Positions 44,680-55,121 of a stretch of 64,000 nucleotides of DNA are shown here, piece after piece. Origin of the DNA: Dryomyza anilis (lineage: Eukaryota > Arthropoda > Insecta > Diptera > Dryomyzidae). The DNA is taken from NCBI GenBank assembly GCA_951804985.1, contig OX638133.1:67553867-67617866 (forward strand). Reading direction: 5' to 3'. How positions within the stretch are numbered: the stretch's first letter is position 1; every line of letters starts with the position of its first letter. The notes below the pieces were generated by a model that worked only from the letters and a program-made list of their open reading frames with translations, searched no databases and had not been told where the DNA came from. The position numbers and the translations under genes were made by a program.

Positions 44680-45432
44680 CAGTTTTGCCGTTCACTATAA
44701 CTGTAAAAACAGGAGATCTCCTATCGGAGCAAGCAAAGTAACAGTAGAATTATCATATCGTAATAATACGATTTTCAGACTGATTTTTTAAGTATCAGCA
44801 GGTTCTATTAGGTATGCTTTAGATCAGGATTCTTTGTAAAGGATGGATCATCAGATGCCTTAAATGATGATTACCCTAGTCAAACTTGATCAGGATCATT
44901 TTAGCTGCCATTTGGTAGCTATCTTATTCTGATCAGGGACGGATGCGAAAAAAGGCTAAACTAAACCACTCGGGTTGCATTGCCAAAAAAAAAAAAAAAA
45001 TGAAAGAAATAAGAAAAATATTTAATAAAATATGTTTGTCCTTTCAAATATACTTGAAACACTGCATTGACTCCTTTTCGTTTTGAACTTATATACTTTT
45101 TACTTATATACTTTTTTATGTCTACTTATATACTTTTAAGTAGACATAACAAATGTATGAGAAAAAACGAAAATTTACATTCTTTTTAAAAAGAAAAGAA
45201 GGACGAGTGGTCACCGATACGACAATTTCGAATACTAAAGTTGCTTAACGAAACAATATTTAATTTTTCCCGAACAAAATTAAATGTTTATGGGCGACAG
45301 CAAATATTTTTTCGTGAATTATAACAGGAGAATTTAGAAAAAAAGGAACTCGCAACAGGAGACCGTAGATCATCAATATTTTGACCACAGTAACAGGAGA
45401 CTCCTGTTATAACAGGAGAAACGGCAACACTG
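44680..45432. mobile_element. hAT-like MITE with perfect 8-bp TSD
   Basis: 753 bp, ends CAGTTTTGCCGTT and (inverted) CAGTGTTGCCGTT, flanked by GTCTCGAT at 44672-44679 and 45433-45440. Subterminal AACAGGAGA/TCTCCTGTT motifs occur at both sides. Non-coding. Confidence 0.85.
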
Positions 45433-46065
45433 GTCTCGATCAGTGGACTCGTATTCGTTCTCTTTTCTTTTAATCTCTCTATATCTTCGTTTACTCTTCA
45501 TAGGTTTCTCTTTTAAATTCATGATCCATGGTCATACTCTTTCATCTGTCTGTCGCACAGCGGGGTGAAGGCGTCAATGATAAGGTAGACAAACGAATGA
45601 TTAGTAGGGATCGTAGTGATCTCTGATCGTTTGTTTACAAACATTACGTGTGTGCGGTCAGCGCCACACAAAACAATTGAAATGTCAAGAGCATTTTGTT
45701 GAACTTCCGAGCATCTCAAGTGCACTATGACCGGCATATCCTTGACACGATTTATTGTATGGACGGCGCGCCACTGAGTAATACTGGCAATTGAGATCCG
45801 ATTGTATCCTATTTTTAATCATTGTAGGTTATAAAACAGTGTAATTGTCAACTATTCGAAATTAAAAAAAGTCGGACGAACCGGACTGTGGAATATACTA
45901 CACATTGGTGAGAATATTAATATTATTTCATTGTGCGCCCAAATTTTAAAGATATTAAATATACTGAATACCCTACCCCCTCTGAATAATATTCACATAT
46001 CAGAAATGTACGTTTTATATCCTCTGAATCCCAAAAATGATACAAATGTATAAAAATAAATCTAC

Positions 46066-47390
46066 ACAGACAAAAATTCATCAATATGATGAATTTATTC
46101 ATAAATATTATGAATTTTTCTACCAACTACCAGATTTATCATATTGATACCACCGTTCATTAAATGACATATTGAATACATTCATTATATATATGAAATT
46201 ATTCGTACTATAGAACATCTAGTAAAGAACGAAATATACAATACAATGAATTTGAATCGTCATATTGATGAATATAATCATAAGAGGTCGTAAAACAAAA
46301 ACAATTAATAATCATAATATTTATGAATAATTTAAAATTTTATTTTATTACGAATTTTTCAAAAAAAAAAAATGTTTCCAAAAATAATCCGATAAAAAAA
46401 TTTGTCCAAAAAAAAAATATTTTCCAAATAAATAATATATTTTTCCAATTTTTTTTTCATTACCTTTTGTATATATATAACTTTTTATTAATAAAATGTT
46501 GTATTTATAATTAAATATATTATAAAACATTTTACTAATTTATGCATATCGAGCAGGCTTCGGAATTGTGTACTCGCAAACAGAAGGCGCTCGTATGTAT
46601 TTGTGTCATAAACAATGTTTCGGCTCTGCTCGTTCGAGTGTCTCGGCTCGTTATTAAATTATTTCGTTTGCAACAGTTCTTTTGCTGTTTTTGAGTTTAT
46701 TTTTGTTAATTATTAAATTTTATGCACTAAATATAGAATATTAAATATGCATTTAAAGCAAATTTACAAAAAGAGCGAGTCAACCGAGCGGTCGAAATGT
46801 TGTGGTGCTCGGAGTAGCGCTCTAGCGTAACAGCTCGTAACTCTGTAGACCGAGCCGTTGTGTTTGTTTGCGGCTCAACATAAATTGAGTTCGGCGAAAA
46901 ACAACAGCGCTCGAAGGTCAAAGCGAGCGCGCAGTTGTCTGCGATGCGCAGTTTGTTTACAGTTCCGAATAAATATGCTGTCACTTGTTTGTTGTTGAAA
47001 GAGCTATGTAGTTTTGAGCTTTTTTGCGTGCTCCTGAGCGAACTTTCCGAAGCCTGATATCGAGCAAGCATTATATAATACAAAAACTACTTGAGAACTG
47101 AGAAGAACGGAAGAAATTAATGAAAAATAAATATTTTTATTGAAAGTTGGTTTGATGAACATAATTTTCAATATGAAGTAAAATATGTTGTATTTTATGT
47201 ATTTGTTCATTAATATGATGAATCGTATTCTTCACATACAATTCATCATATTGAAGAACCCTTTTTCGAAAGTTACCAAGCGTTCACCATATTTATGATC
47301 GCATTCATTGATGTCGAGAGTCATTAATATTATGAATGGTTGTCAATAAAATGAATCATGGTTTGAAGAACATTTACATTTTACATTTAC
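46066..47390. mobile_element. TTCATAATATTATGAA-repeat TIR element
   Basis: Both flanks are packed with inverted TTCATnATATTGATGAA-type motifs (46078-46330 and 47195-47355). The left end ACACAGACAAAAATTCAT matches that of 56262-57222 (ACACAGAAAAAAAAGTTCAT). Interrupted by the hAT MITE 46554-47056. No transposase. Confidence 0.6.
46554..47056. mobile_element. hAT-like MITE, CAGGCTTCGGAA ends, perfect 8-bp TSD
   Basis: 503 bp, CAGGCTTCGGAA at the left and TTCCGAAGCCTG at the right, flanked by ATATCGAG at 46546-46553 and 47057-47064. GC-rich with repeated GCTCG/CGAGC motifs on both sides, standing out from the AT-rich host sequence. Non-coding. Confidence 0.9.
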
Positions 47391-48099
47391 ATTTTTTTCT
47401 TTATACTCTTAGTGTAGGATATATAAAAAATATTGGCGGATCTAGAATTCTAACAATACGTTTTAGATTGGTTCCTGAAGGTTTATACAAAAATGTCGTG
47501 TCTGTTGAACGATTTGGCCCATTTACGAAATCAGAACCAATTTTTGGCTAAAACATATTGAATCAAAATTTCATTGAAATATTTATCATGTGTTCGGAAC
47601 CGGCTCTATGTAATTCAGTGATTGAAAAAATTATATAATCCGATTTGTAGCGAGTTCTTAGATCTTTCTATAATAAATGTGTGCTTGATACATTCAAATT
47701 CTAATAAAGAAATGTATCTTTTTTTTTGGCTCGCTGTCCAACCACTGATCCACGGACGTTACAAATATATTTTAAATAAAATGCGTGGTCCATAAGTATA
47801 ACCCAAATAACATGAATCGTACGCGGCTTGTTTTCCGTTACAAAAGCTTAAAAAGCTCTAAACACAAGCGCCCAACCAATATGACGTCTAAATGTCAAAA
47901 TTGATTGTGTTTTCGTCATCCCATACAATTTTCAGAAAAATAAACAATCAAACAAGTGGTAATGGTAGGACAGACGGCTCAAGTGGTAACTGGGGACTGG
48001 CACAATCGTAAATAGACATCGGCAATCTGTTGCGACTGTCAATGGAAATCGATAAACGAGGCCAGGACATGCGCAGGACAGGACTCACGAAGACGCAAG

Positions 48100-48950
48100 C
48101 TTTTTCACGGGGTACACACTTGACTGACTGCAGCCAGAAATGTTTTCGCCAGAACAGTAGTATACTTCGTGCGAGTCAGACCAAAGTAGTTCAGCTGTAA
48201 AAATTGTGCTTGTTTTATTTATCCGAATTAATCACAATCAAATAATACAATAATTATTTATTTGTAGTGCACTCGCTTTTTATTGTGTGTGTGATATATT
48301 TGTAGTGGAGTCTGAATCAGACAGCAAGCAAAAACTTTTGCTTTCAAGGATTCCGCCCTTCAAGGACTAACTAACGCCTTCAGTTTTTCATTAGCTGCTT
48401 TAAGTGATAAAGAATAAAGTAAATTATTTTCTTTTGCAAATAATTTTTCAATCTCATTTTTGATAACGTTTTTTTATAATTATTTTCTAAAATACTTTTT
48501 TAACATTCTTTCCATTTTTTTACATAATTATAAATTTTTTGATATTTTTTCCTTTACCCTATTTCACTGTGTGTGTATGTATGCGTAAATTTCGTACTCT
48601 TTGTTCACTTCTATTATTTGATTAAAAATGTTTTCACTTTTTTTATAACATCCTCATCTATTGGAATTTTGCACCTCTCACCCCACAATCCCAATGTGTT
48701 CGTATTTTATTATAGAGTTTTACACACCCACCCGAAAATAATTCACCACCATCACCACTAACTACCCCCCAAATCATCTCCCAGCGCCTTGCAGAATGTC
48801 GCTGTCCGTATGCTAACCTGTTTACCCCAAACTTTTTGTTTTCACACAAAGATTTAACACCAAAAAGAAAATGATTTAATATTAAGTTTAACGGATTTTC
48901 TCAAGGAGTAGAATCCGTTCATCTGGGCGTTAGTTCTACTCTGCAACAGG
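48100..48950 (+). promoter_or_regulatory. gprs: Candidate promoter and leader exon of the BTB gene
   Basis: A GC-richer stretch (about 47990-48220) with initiator-like TCAGAC/TCAGCT motifs near 48176-48196 is followed by a non-coding stretch ending in a strong plus-strand donor, CAACAG|GTAAGT, with exon end at 48950. The next plus-strand acceptor with a coding exon is at 54370. I infer a 5' UTR exon spliced over a 5.4-kb intron; no transcript evidence is visible. Confidence 0.35.
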
Positions 48951-49980
48951 TAAGTGTTTTGTGTTTTGTAGTGAAACAATTATGGTAAGGGATTTTTTGT
49001 TTTGGGTTATGTATACGTTTGTAATAATCGCATAGGGAATGACGCAGTATTCAAATCGAAATCAGGGTACTGTCACACATAGCATTTGTCCAAGGTTTCT
49101 TCAACAGATACACACACTAAATTTGATTTTTATACAAGTTCCTGGTGCATTTCCAAATGCATTTCAAAAGTTATGTCTCGACATAACCCCTTGTTTTCAT
49201 ACCACAATATTTTGTTTATAAGTCCCCTTTAGAAGACCTGTTGATAAAGGCGTAATAGTATCGAAGTACACAAAAGATTCCAAAACAAAAACATGGTACA
49301 AGTGAAACTGTTATTTGAATGTTTTAAAAGTTTTTAATTAGAAATGCAACAAATATCGTTTGTGGCAAAATAATTACTTTTGCAACGTGCTATAACTTTG
49401 CCCGCAAAATTACATGTTTGTCGCAAAAAATAACGTTTATCATAAAAACAGTTTTTAATTATTCTAAACGAAAATTCGTTAACCTTCAGTGTGTGCAAAA
49501 ATACTTTTGCGACAAATAGATCGTCGCAAAATTATTTTAGTTATAAAGTGTTTTGCACCAAAGTTTAAAGTGATTTTAAAGTTTTTTTTGTCAATAAAAA
49601 AAAGATATTCCAAACCAATTAAATTTTTTGAAATCAGGGAAAGGGATTAACTTGAAAAACAAATTTTTGTACTAAAAATGAAATTAAAAATATATCTTTA
49701 TAAATTTTCATGAGAATAGAATAAAAAAAAAAAAATAATAAGTAGAACTTTTTTGACTAGTAAAAATTAAACATCTGCACAAATGTATGTGAAGTTCCCT
49801 CTTAAAAATATGCACTGCTGCACTCTACAGTATTGAGTGCATTTTGCAATGACAGTCGACAGTATTATAGTACTGTCTCTCCACCCAAGTCGCACAATCT
49901 CTTATATAAAAGTGGTGGTTATACGGCTTTTATGACTAGCTCGTATTAAGGTTGGGTAATCCCTGCAACAGAAGGCACTA
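48951..49980. other. Likely gprs leader intron, no gene seen
   Basis: 49340-49570 resembles 43190-43400 loosely (TTTGCTCGCAAAAATGTACA against TTTGCCCGCAAAATTACATG), so both may be remnants of one old repeat. Nothing coding. Confidence 0.35.
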
Positions 49981-49986
49981 ATGTCT

Positions 49987-50282
49987 CTGTGTATGAGTTG
50001 TATTATTAGTTCAATAAACCTTTACACGGTGAATTTAATAGAACTTAAAAGACCTACTGTTACAGTAGCTACACGACGTTCGTACAGTTTTATGCCATTT
50101 AACCTTTACTTTCTCAGTTGATTGTGCTACTTGGCTGTGTATGAGTTGTATTATTAGTTCAATAAACCTTTACACGGTGAATTTAAGAGAACTTAAAAGA
50201 CCTACTGTTACAGTAGCTACACGACGTTCATACAGTTTTATGCCACTTAACGTTTACTTTCTCAGTTGATTGTGCTACTTGG
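49987..50282. repeat. 148-bp tandem duplication
   Basis: Two head-to-tail copies (49987-50134, 50135-50282), about 97% identical by eye; differences include AATAGAAC/AAGAGAAC and CGTTCGTAC/CGTTCATAC. Each holds TTCAATAAACCTTTACACGG (with AATAAA) and the perfect palindrome CTACTGTTACAGTAG. No coding content. Confidence 0.9.
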
Positions 50283-50582
50283 GCAGCGACTAACTTCACT
50301 GCAGTATTTGTTGCATTGGTGTCAAGTAGTGTCAAGACATTTTTTTTTAATACATTCTATGTTTTGAAAAACAAAACGAAATGACAATACTGTCGCTGAA
50401 CATGCAACGAATACAGTGAGTGCAATGAGTAACGAGTGATAAGACAAACAATGAAAACAACAACAAATCTGTCTATCGGTGTTGGACGGCAATAATGTTG
50501 TTGTCGGTATTTATGTGTTTGTACGGTCCAGGGACCAGCAAAAAAAGAAAATGTTTTTTTGAAAAAAAAAAAAAAACAAAAA

Positions 50583-50591
<9 letters not shown>

Positions 50592-50661
<70 letters not shown>
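50592..50661. repeat. (AT)n microsatellite, left
   Basis: About 35 AT units directly after a poly-A/AAAC tract and directly joined to the left arm of the inverted-repeat element. Confidence 0.95.
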
Positions 50662-50666
<5 letters not shown>

Positions 50667-52951
50667 CAAAAGAATGGGAATTCACACGCTTGAATTCCCA
50701 ATCAGATGGCCTTCAAAATGAATGCATTCATCAAAGAATGCATTCATTTGAGTCTGAATTCTTTTTTGGCAAAAAAGAATTCAGAAAACAATGCATTCAT
50801 TTTTTGGCATTCATTTGTTTTTGTAATTTGTCAGAAAAATAAGGGTTACAATATTAAGGTCGTAAAATCCCGCATTTTCCGGAATTTTTGTTGTTATTGA
50901 CATTTTAATGAAAATATATCATTGCTGTTGGAAAATTATAAGAGTATATTTTATTAAAATCTGCGTTTTCAGAAATATGTGAACAATTACAATGAATTGG
51001 ACAACTTTGTGGCAAACATTTTCGGGAATTATGGGATCGTGGGACTAGAAGCTCTTATTTGTCAGCGAGACACATCCGGCAAATTCCGTGAAACTCAAAT
51101 TTTGAAGCAACAGTGTTGCTGTTGCGCATTTTTGTTTAGTAGCGTAGTACTAAAAAGAAAGTACTTAATAATACTAATTATGTATATAATGGCATTTAAT
51201 AAACAATTTAAATAAATTTATTTATTGTATTTATTAATCTAAAATTGTGCGTACGTATAGTGCTTTGAAAAATAATACAAAATTGTCAAATTAAATTACA
51301 TGTCAACTGGCTTGTTTTTTTTAATTTCTTATTGGCAAATAATTAACACATTTTAATAATTATTAAGGGTTCGAGTTCGAGTTCGAAGAAATAGCTGACT
51401 AAGCTAAACTTTGTCGGTAATGCAGCGTTTACTTTTCAATTTAGATAACTTTCGAGCAAACTAAATTGGAAGACATCAAACAGACATATGATAATCGTTT
51501 TATTAGGGACTTTAACAATTACCGCTTACTGAATGGCAAACGAATTAAAACCCGTACAATTTAGTTTAATCAGCAATTTAGTCGAACTTTCAATTTGAAA
51601 AATGTGCGTTTTAAAAATTGTACTTTGTAGTTCAAAAAGGCGAAAAGTACGAACTTACGTTTCTACGTTTTTCTTTTTTTAGTTTTTGAATAACATTTCA
51701 CATCACCGTGTCTATTTTATTACATTAAAAAAATATAATAATTATTAAAATACAGATATTATTTACATACAAAAAAGATTTCTGACATCGGTTTGGATTA
51801 TTTTTATATTATTTTACAGATTATGCCCCTTTCAGTTTGTCCGGAATTTAAAAAAAAAAAAAATGTTTCTAAATGTGTGTGTGTATTTTATTGGCATACA
51901 TAGTTTAATTTTAGCATAAGAACTAAACATTTGAAAACAAGGTAAGTATCGAGTACGAAAAAATAGCGATATTTTACATCACTAATTAGTACGCGCAACG
52001 AAAAGTACAAACTTAACGTTTTCCCAACGTTCTTCGCAACAATTTGATCTTTGCGTTTCCTGGAATTGTCATCAATGTTTTCGGCGCGTGCCAACCGCAC
52101 GGCCGGACTATTGCTATGCGCTCAAGTACAGCGCGCGAAGTCCACGAACTTATTTCGTGGAATTGTTGCGACCTAACATTTTTGCAATAATCGTTAATTT
52201 ACGCAATGTCGATTCAGTCGGAAAAGTATTTTCCTGCAACAAATCACATTCGCCGTTTTCTTTATGTCTTTTGTTGCTAGAAATATCCAAAAATGACACA
52301 GTATACTTGGGGAAAAACTGTATTAAAAAATGTAATGCCCTTTAGCATGATAGTAGCGATATGTATATATATTAATTGCGAAAAAACAAAATGTTACTTT
52401 ATACATAATTAGTAGTTAGTAATAATTTTTAGTACTTCGCTACTAAACAAAACTGCGCAACATCAACACTGTTGACGCTGCGCTGCTTCAAAATACGAAA
52501 TTTGAGTTTCACGGAATTTTCCGGATGTGTCTCGCTGACAAATAAGAGCTTCTAGTCCCACGATTCCATAATTCCCGAAAATGTTTGCCACAAAGTTGTC
52601 CAATTCATTGTAATTGTTCACATATTTGTGAAAACGCAGATTTTAATAAAATATACTCTATAATTTTCCAATTGCAATGATATATTTTCATTAAAATGTC
52701 AATAACAACAAAAATTCCGGAAAATGCGGGATTTTACGACTTTAATATTGTAACCCCTATTTTTCTGACAAATTACAAAAAACGAATGCATTCATTGTTT
52801 TTTGTCTACTGAAATGAAAGCATTCATTTTGAAGGCCATCTGATTGGGAATTCATGCGTTTGAATTCCCATTCTTTTGACAAAAATGAATGCATTCATTT
52901 TGAATTCGCATTCATTTGAGTACAAAAGAATTAAAAAATGCATTCTTTAAC

Positions 52952-52958
<7 letters not shown>

Positions 52959-53027
<69 letters not shown>
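52959..53027. repeat. (AT)n microsatellite, right
   Basis: About 34 AT units at the far side of the right arm. The right arm has about 75 extra bases before the tract compared with the left. Confidence 0.95.
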
Positions 53028-53029
<2 letters not shown>

Positions 53030-53031
<2 letters not shown>

Positions 53032-54369
53032 GAAATAAATGTTGTTCGATATATAAAAACATAATATAAAAATTATATGATTTTCTTATACCTTTTGATT
53101 TTTTCAGTACTAATTAAAATTCCTTAGAGTAAGAATGATAAAAAAATGTAATATGCACTGAGTACACAGTGTCATTATTGCACATCATTATCGACCCCTT
53201 CACTACAACTACGTCTTGTTTGTGTTTGGTTTTGACAATAATTATGCTTTGTTGTTGTGAGCAACATATTAATTAGATATTCAAGCATTTAGTCGGCGAC
53301 AGTAAATATTTTGAAATAAAATGAACGTCTTGAAATGGGTTTCAAAATGCATTTGTGCAGATGTTTAGTCAACATTAGAAAAGAATTACACATCTTAACA
53401 AAACGAAAAAAAATGTTTGCCATGGACATCCCATATATCAATATATATAATTCACGGTTGCTTATTTTGACTGCATACTCAGTTTTTTTGCTATTACGTA
53501 ACGTTTTTAAGAAAATTGGTATCGAAATATAATGCCTTTCTAAGTCATTTTTTAGAATTTAAAATATAAAGTCTCTTACACAACTAGTTTTCAAGGTGTC
53601 CGCAGCACAAACACAACGAGTGAAAAATATGAAGCTTGTGCGACTGATGTTGTCCTGCTTTGGCTTCGCAAAACAGCTGATTCTGCAGTTGAATCAAATA
53701 AATATTGATTGGTACAACATAATGTTATATAAATTAGTCAATATAACCAAATATTTGTTGAGTCAACTAGATATTGGTTATGTCTCATTTTGAATTTAGT
53801 TGCCGTAGCAATGGAAATAAAAAAATTGAAAATGGATAAAAAGTGTGTTTCCCCAATCAATGTTGAAGTTGCTTCAACTAATAGTTGGTTAAGCTTCATA
53901 CTATTGTTTACCTCAAATGAATTTCGGCTTGAGGCTAACTATATTTCGAAGATGCAAATGAATATTCTTTGAAACAACTGCACGCCAAGCTATTAGTTTT
54001 TTGTGTGTAGAATTGATTCGAATAATGACAAAAACCCTTATAAAAAAAAAAAAACGAAAATGTTTGATAAAACATTTATGAATTTATAAATCGTCAATCT
54101 TTGTCTTTCATTCATTCAGAGAATTAATATTTTCATAAAACATTTTTTGTGGTAAATATAAATAAATTTTTTAGTAAGTAAATTCAGTGAATCATTTTAT
54201 TTAGATTTTTTAATGTACATAATTTTAGTATTTATTGTTCCCGTATGTTTCAAATATTTGAGTCTTGCATCTCGTAGCAACTTTGCATCCAGTTTATCCA
54301 AACTTTTGCCCTTGCATTTATTTTTTAATTCCTCCTATGCATCATATTTAACATCTTTTGGCTAATTTA
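53030..54369. other. Sequence upstream of the gprs coding exon
   Basis: No supported gene. Short plus-strand frames at 53335-53972 show no domain. Ends at the acceptor of the coding exon. Confidence 0.45.
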
Positions 54370-54379
54370 GGCAATCCAA

Positions 54380-54550
54380 ATGCCCGAAGTACTAACACTA
54401 CCCGGTATGGCGGACGCAGAGCCCGATCTTTCGACCTTCGAAAATAAAACTGGACTGGCCGAGGACATGAAGTTTCTGGCATCAATGCCAGAACTCTGTG
54501 ATGTGACATTCCTCGTAGGTGACACGCGTGAGCCAGTATGCGCCGTCAAG
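54380..54550 (+). CDS. gprs: gprs coding exon 1
   Basis: 57 codons starting at the ATG that follows acceptor GCTAATTTAG|GC at 54369-54370, so only 9 nt of leader lie in this exon. It holds the acidic N-terminus and the first BTB strand-helix unit. Donor CAAG|GTAGGG is slightly non-consensus but keeps frame. Confidence 0.85.
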
Positions 54551-54772
54551 GTAGGGGTGCACTATTATTGATTCCCTCACTGGATACAACTCTTAAGTTT
54601 TCTCTTACAATAGGCTGTACTGGCATCACGTTCTCGCGTCTTTGCAAAAATGCTTTATTCCGCTCCATCGCCACAACGTAAGCGGGAAACCTCAACTAAG
54701 GAGAACAAGTTGAGGCTATTCCTGAAGCGCTCCTCAGAGCCTTTGCTAAATCTACAAAATGCTGCCCAACAG
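54380..54772 (+). CDS. gprs: BTB-domain protein, first two coding exons (likely gprs, partial)
   Basis: Two exons with matching phase 0 encode 110 residues: ATG at 54380 in context ATCCAAATG, exon to 54550 (CAAG|GTAGGG), intron of 63 bp, exon 54614-54772 (CAACAG|GTAAGC). The product has a BTB/POZ start (PELCDVTFLVGDTREPVCAVKAVLASRSRVF), in which D-V-T-F and the R/S-x-V-F-x-K-M-L segment are the BTB core, then a basic linker and an L-K-R-S-S-E-P-L-L-N segment that I recognise from memory as Drosophila serine-enriched protein (gprs), a BTB-BACK protein. That protein is over 1000 residues, so most of the gene lies beyond the window. I see no continuation before 64000. Confidence 0.85.
54614..54772 (+). 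CDS. gprs: gprs coding exon 2
   Basis: 53 codons between acceptor TTACAATAG and donor CAACAG|GTAAGC. It continues the BTB domain, then a Lys/Arg-rich loop insertion and the LLNLQNAAQQ segment. The rest of the BTB domain must be in a later exon. The intron beginning at 54773 is at least 9.2 kb and full of transposons. Confidence 0.85.
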
Positions 54773-55121
54773 GTAAGCATTTGAACTTTAGATATGACAT
54801 AATTTGTGATTAGTATGATGGTGCGTTGAGTGCGTGTTGAAGATTGTTGCTGGTTTTGTACACAGACAAAAAAAAAAAATCGTAAATATAACAAAAATGT
54901 TTCATCAATACAATGAAAATTTTACAGAAACTAATGATGATAAATGTTGCTTAATTAGTTATGCCGCCATTTTCGTCATAAGAAAAGAATATTTTTTATG
55001 CACTTCTACAAGTATTTAAACACTAATTTTGAATTTACTATAAGATAATTTTAAATATAACATAAAAATAAAAATATACTTTTAAACCATACGTCAAATA
55101 TACAAATTAAATAATTTACTA

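Larger units (their letters stand above)
45945..47600. mobile_element. Dispersed element (same family as 60845-61530), split by insertions
   Basis: Left part 45945-46060 (AATATTCACATATCAGAAAT, TACGTTTTATATCC) and right part about 47395-47600 (GAACGATTTGGCCCATTTAC, TTTTTGGCTAAAACATATTG) align in order with 60860-60930 and 61235-61320. Between them lies the TTCAT-repeat element and, within that, a hAT MITE. Confidence 0.6.
50592..53027. mobile_element. 2.4-kb inverted-repeat element bounded by (AT)n
   Basis: Left arm about 50663-51195 and right arm about 52376-52883 are inverted copies of over 500 bp (for example TCAGCGAGACACATCCGG left, CCGGATGTGTCTCGCTGA right). (AT)n tracts sit outside both arms (50592-50661, about 52959-53027). 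The spacer of about 1.2 kb has no recognised protein. Arms carry ATGCATTCAT repeats. Foldback-like; superfamily unknown. Confidence 0.8.

Noticed and set aside
49785..50290. Possible solo LTR (TGT start, TATATAAAAG box, AATAAA)
   Set aside because: No matching second LTR, primer site, polypurine tract or flanking duplication could be seen.
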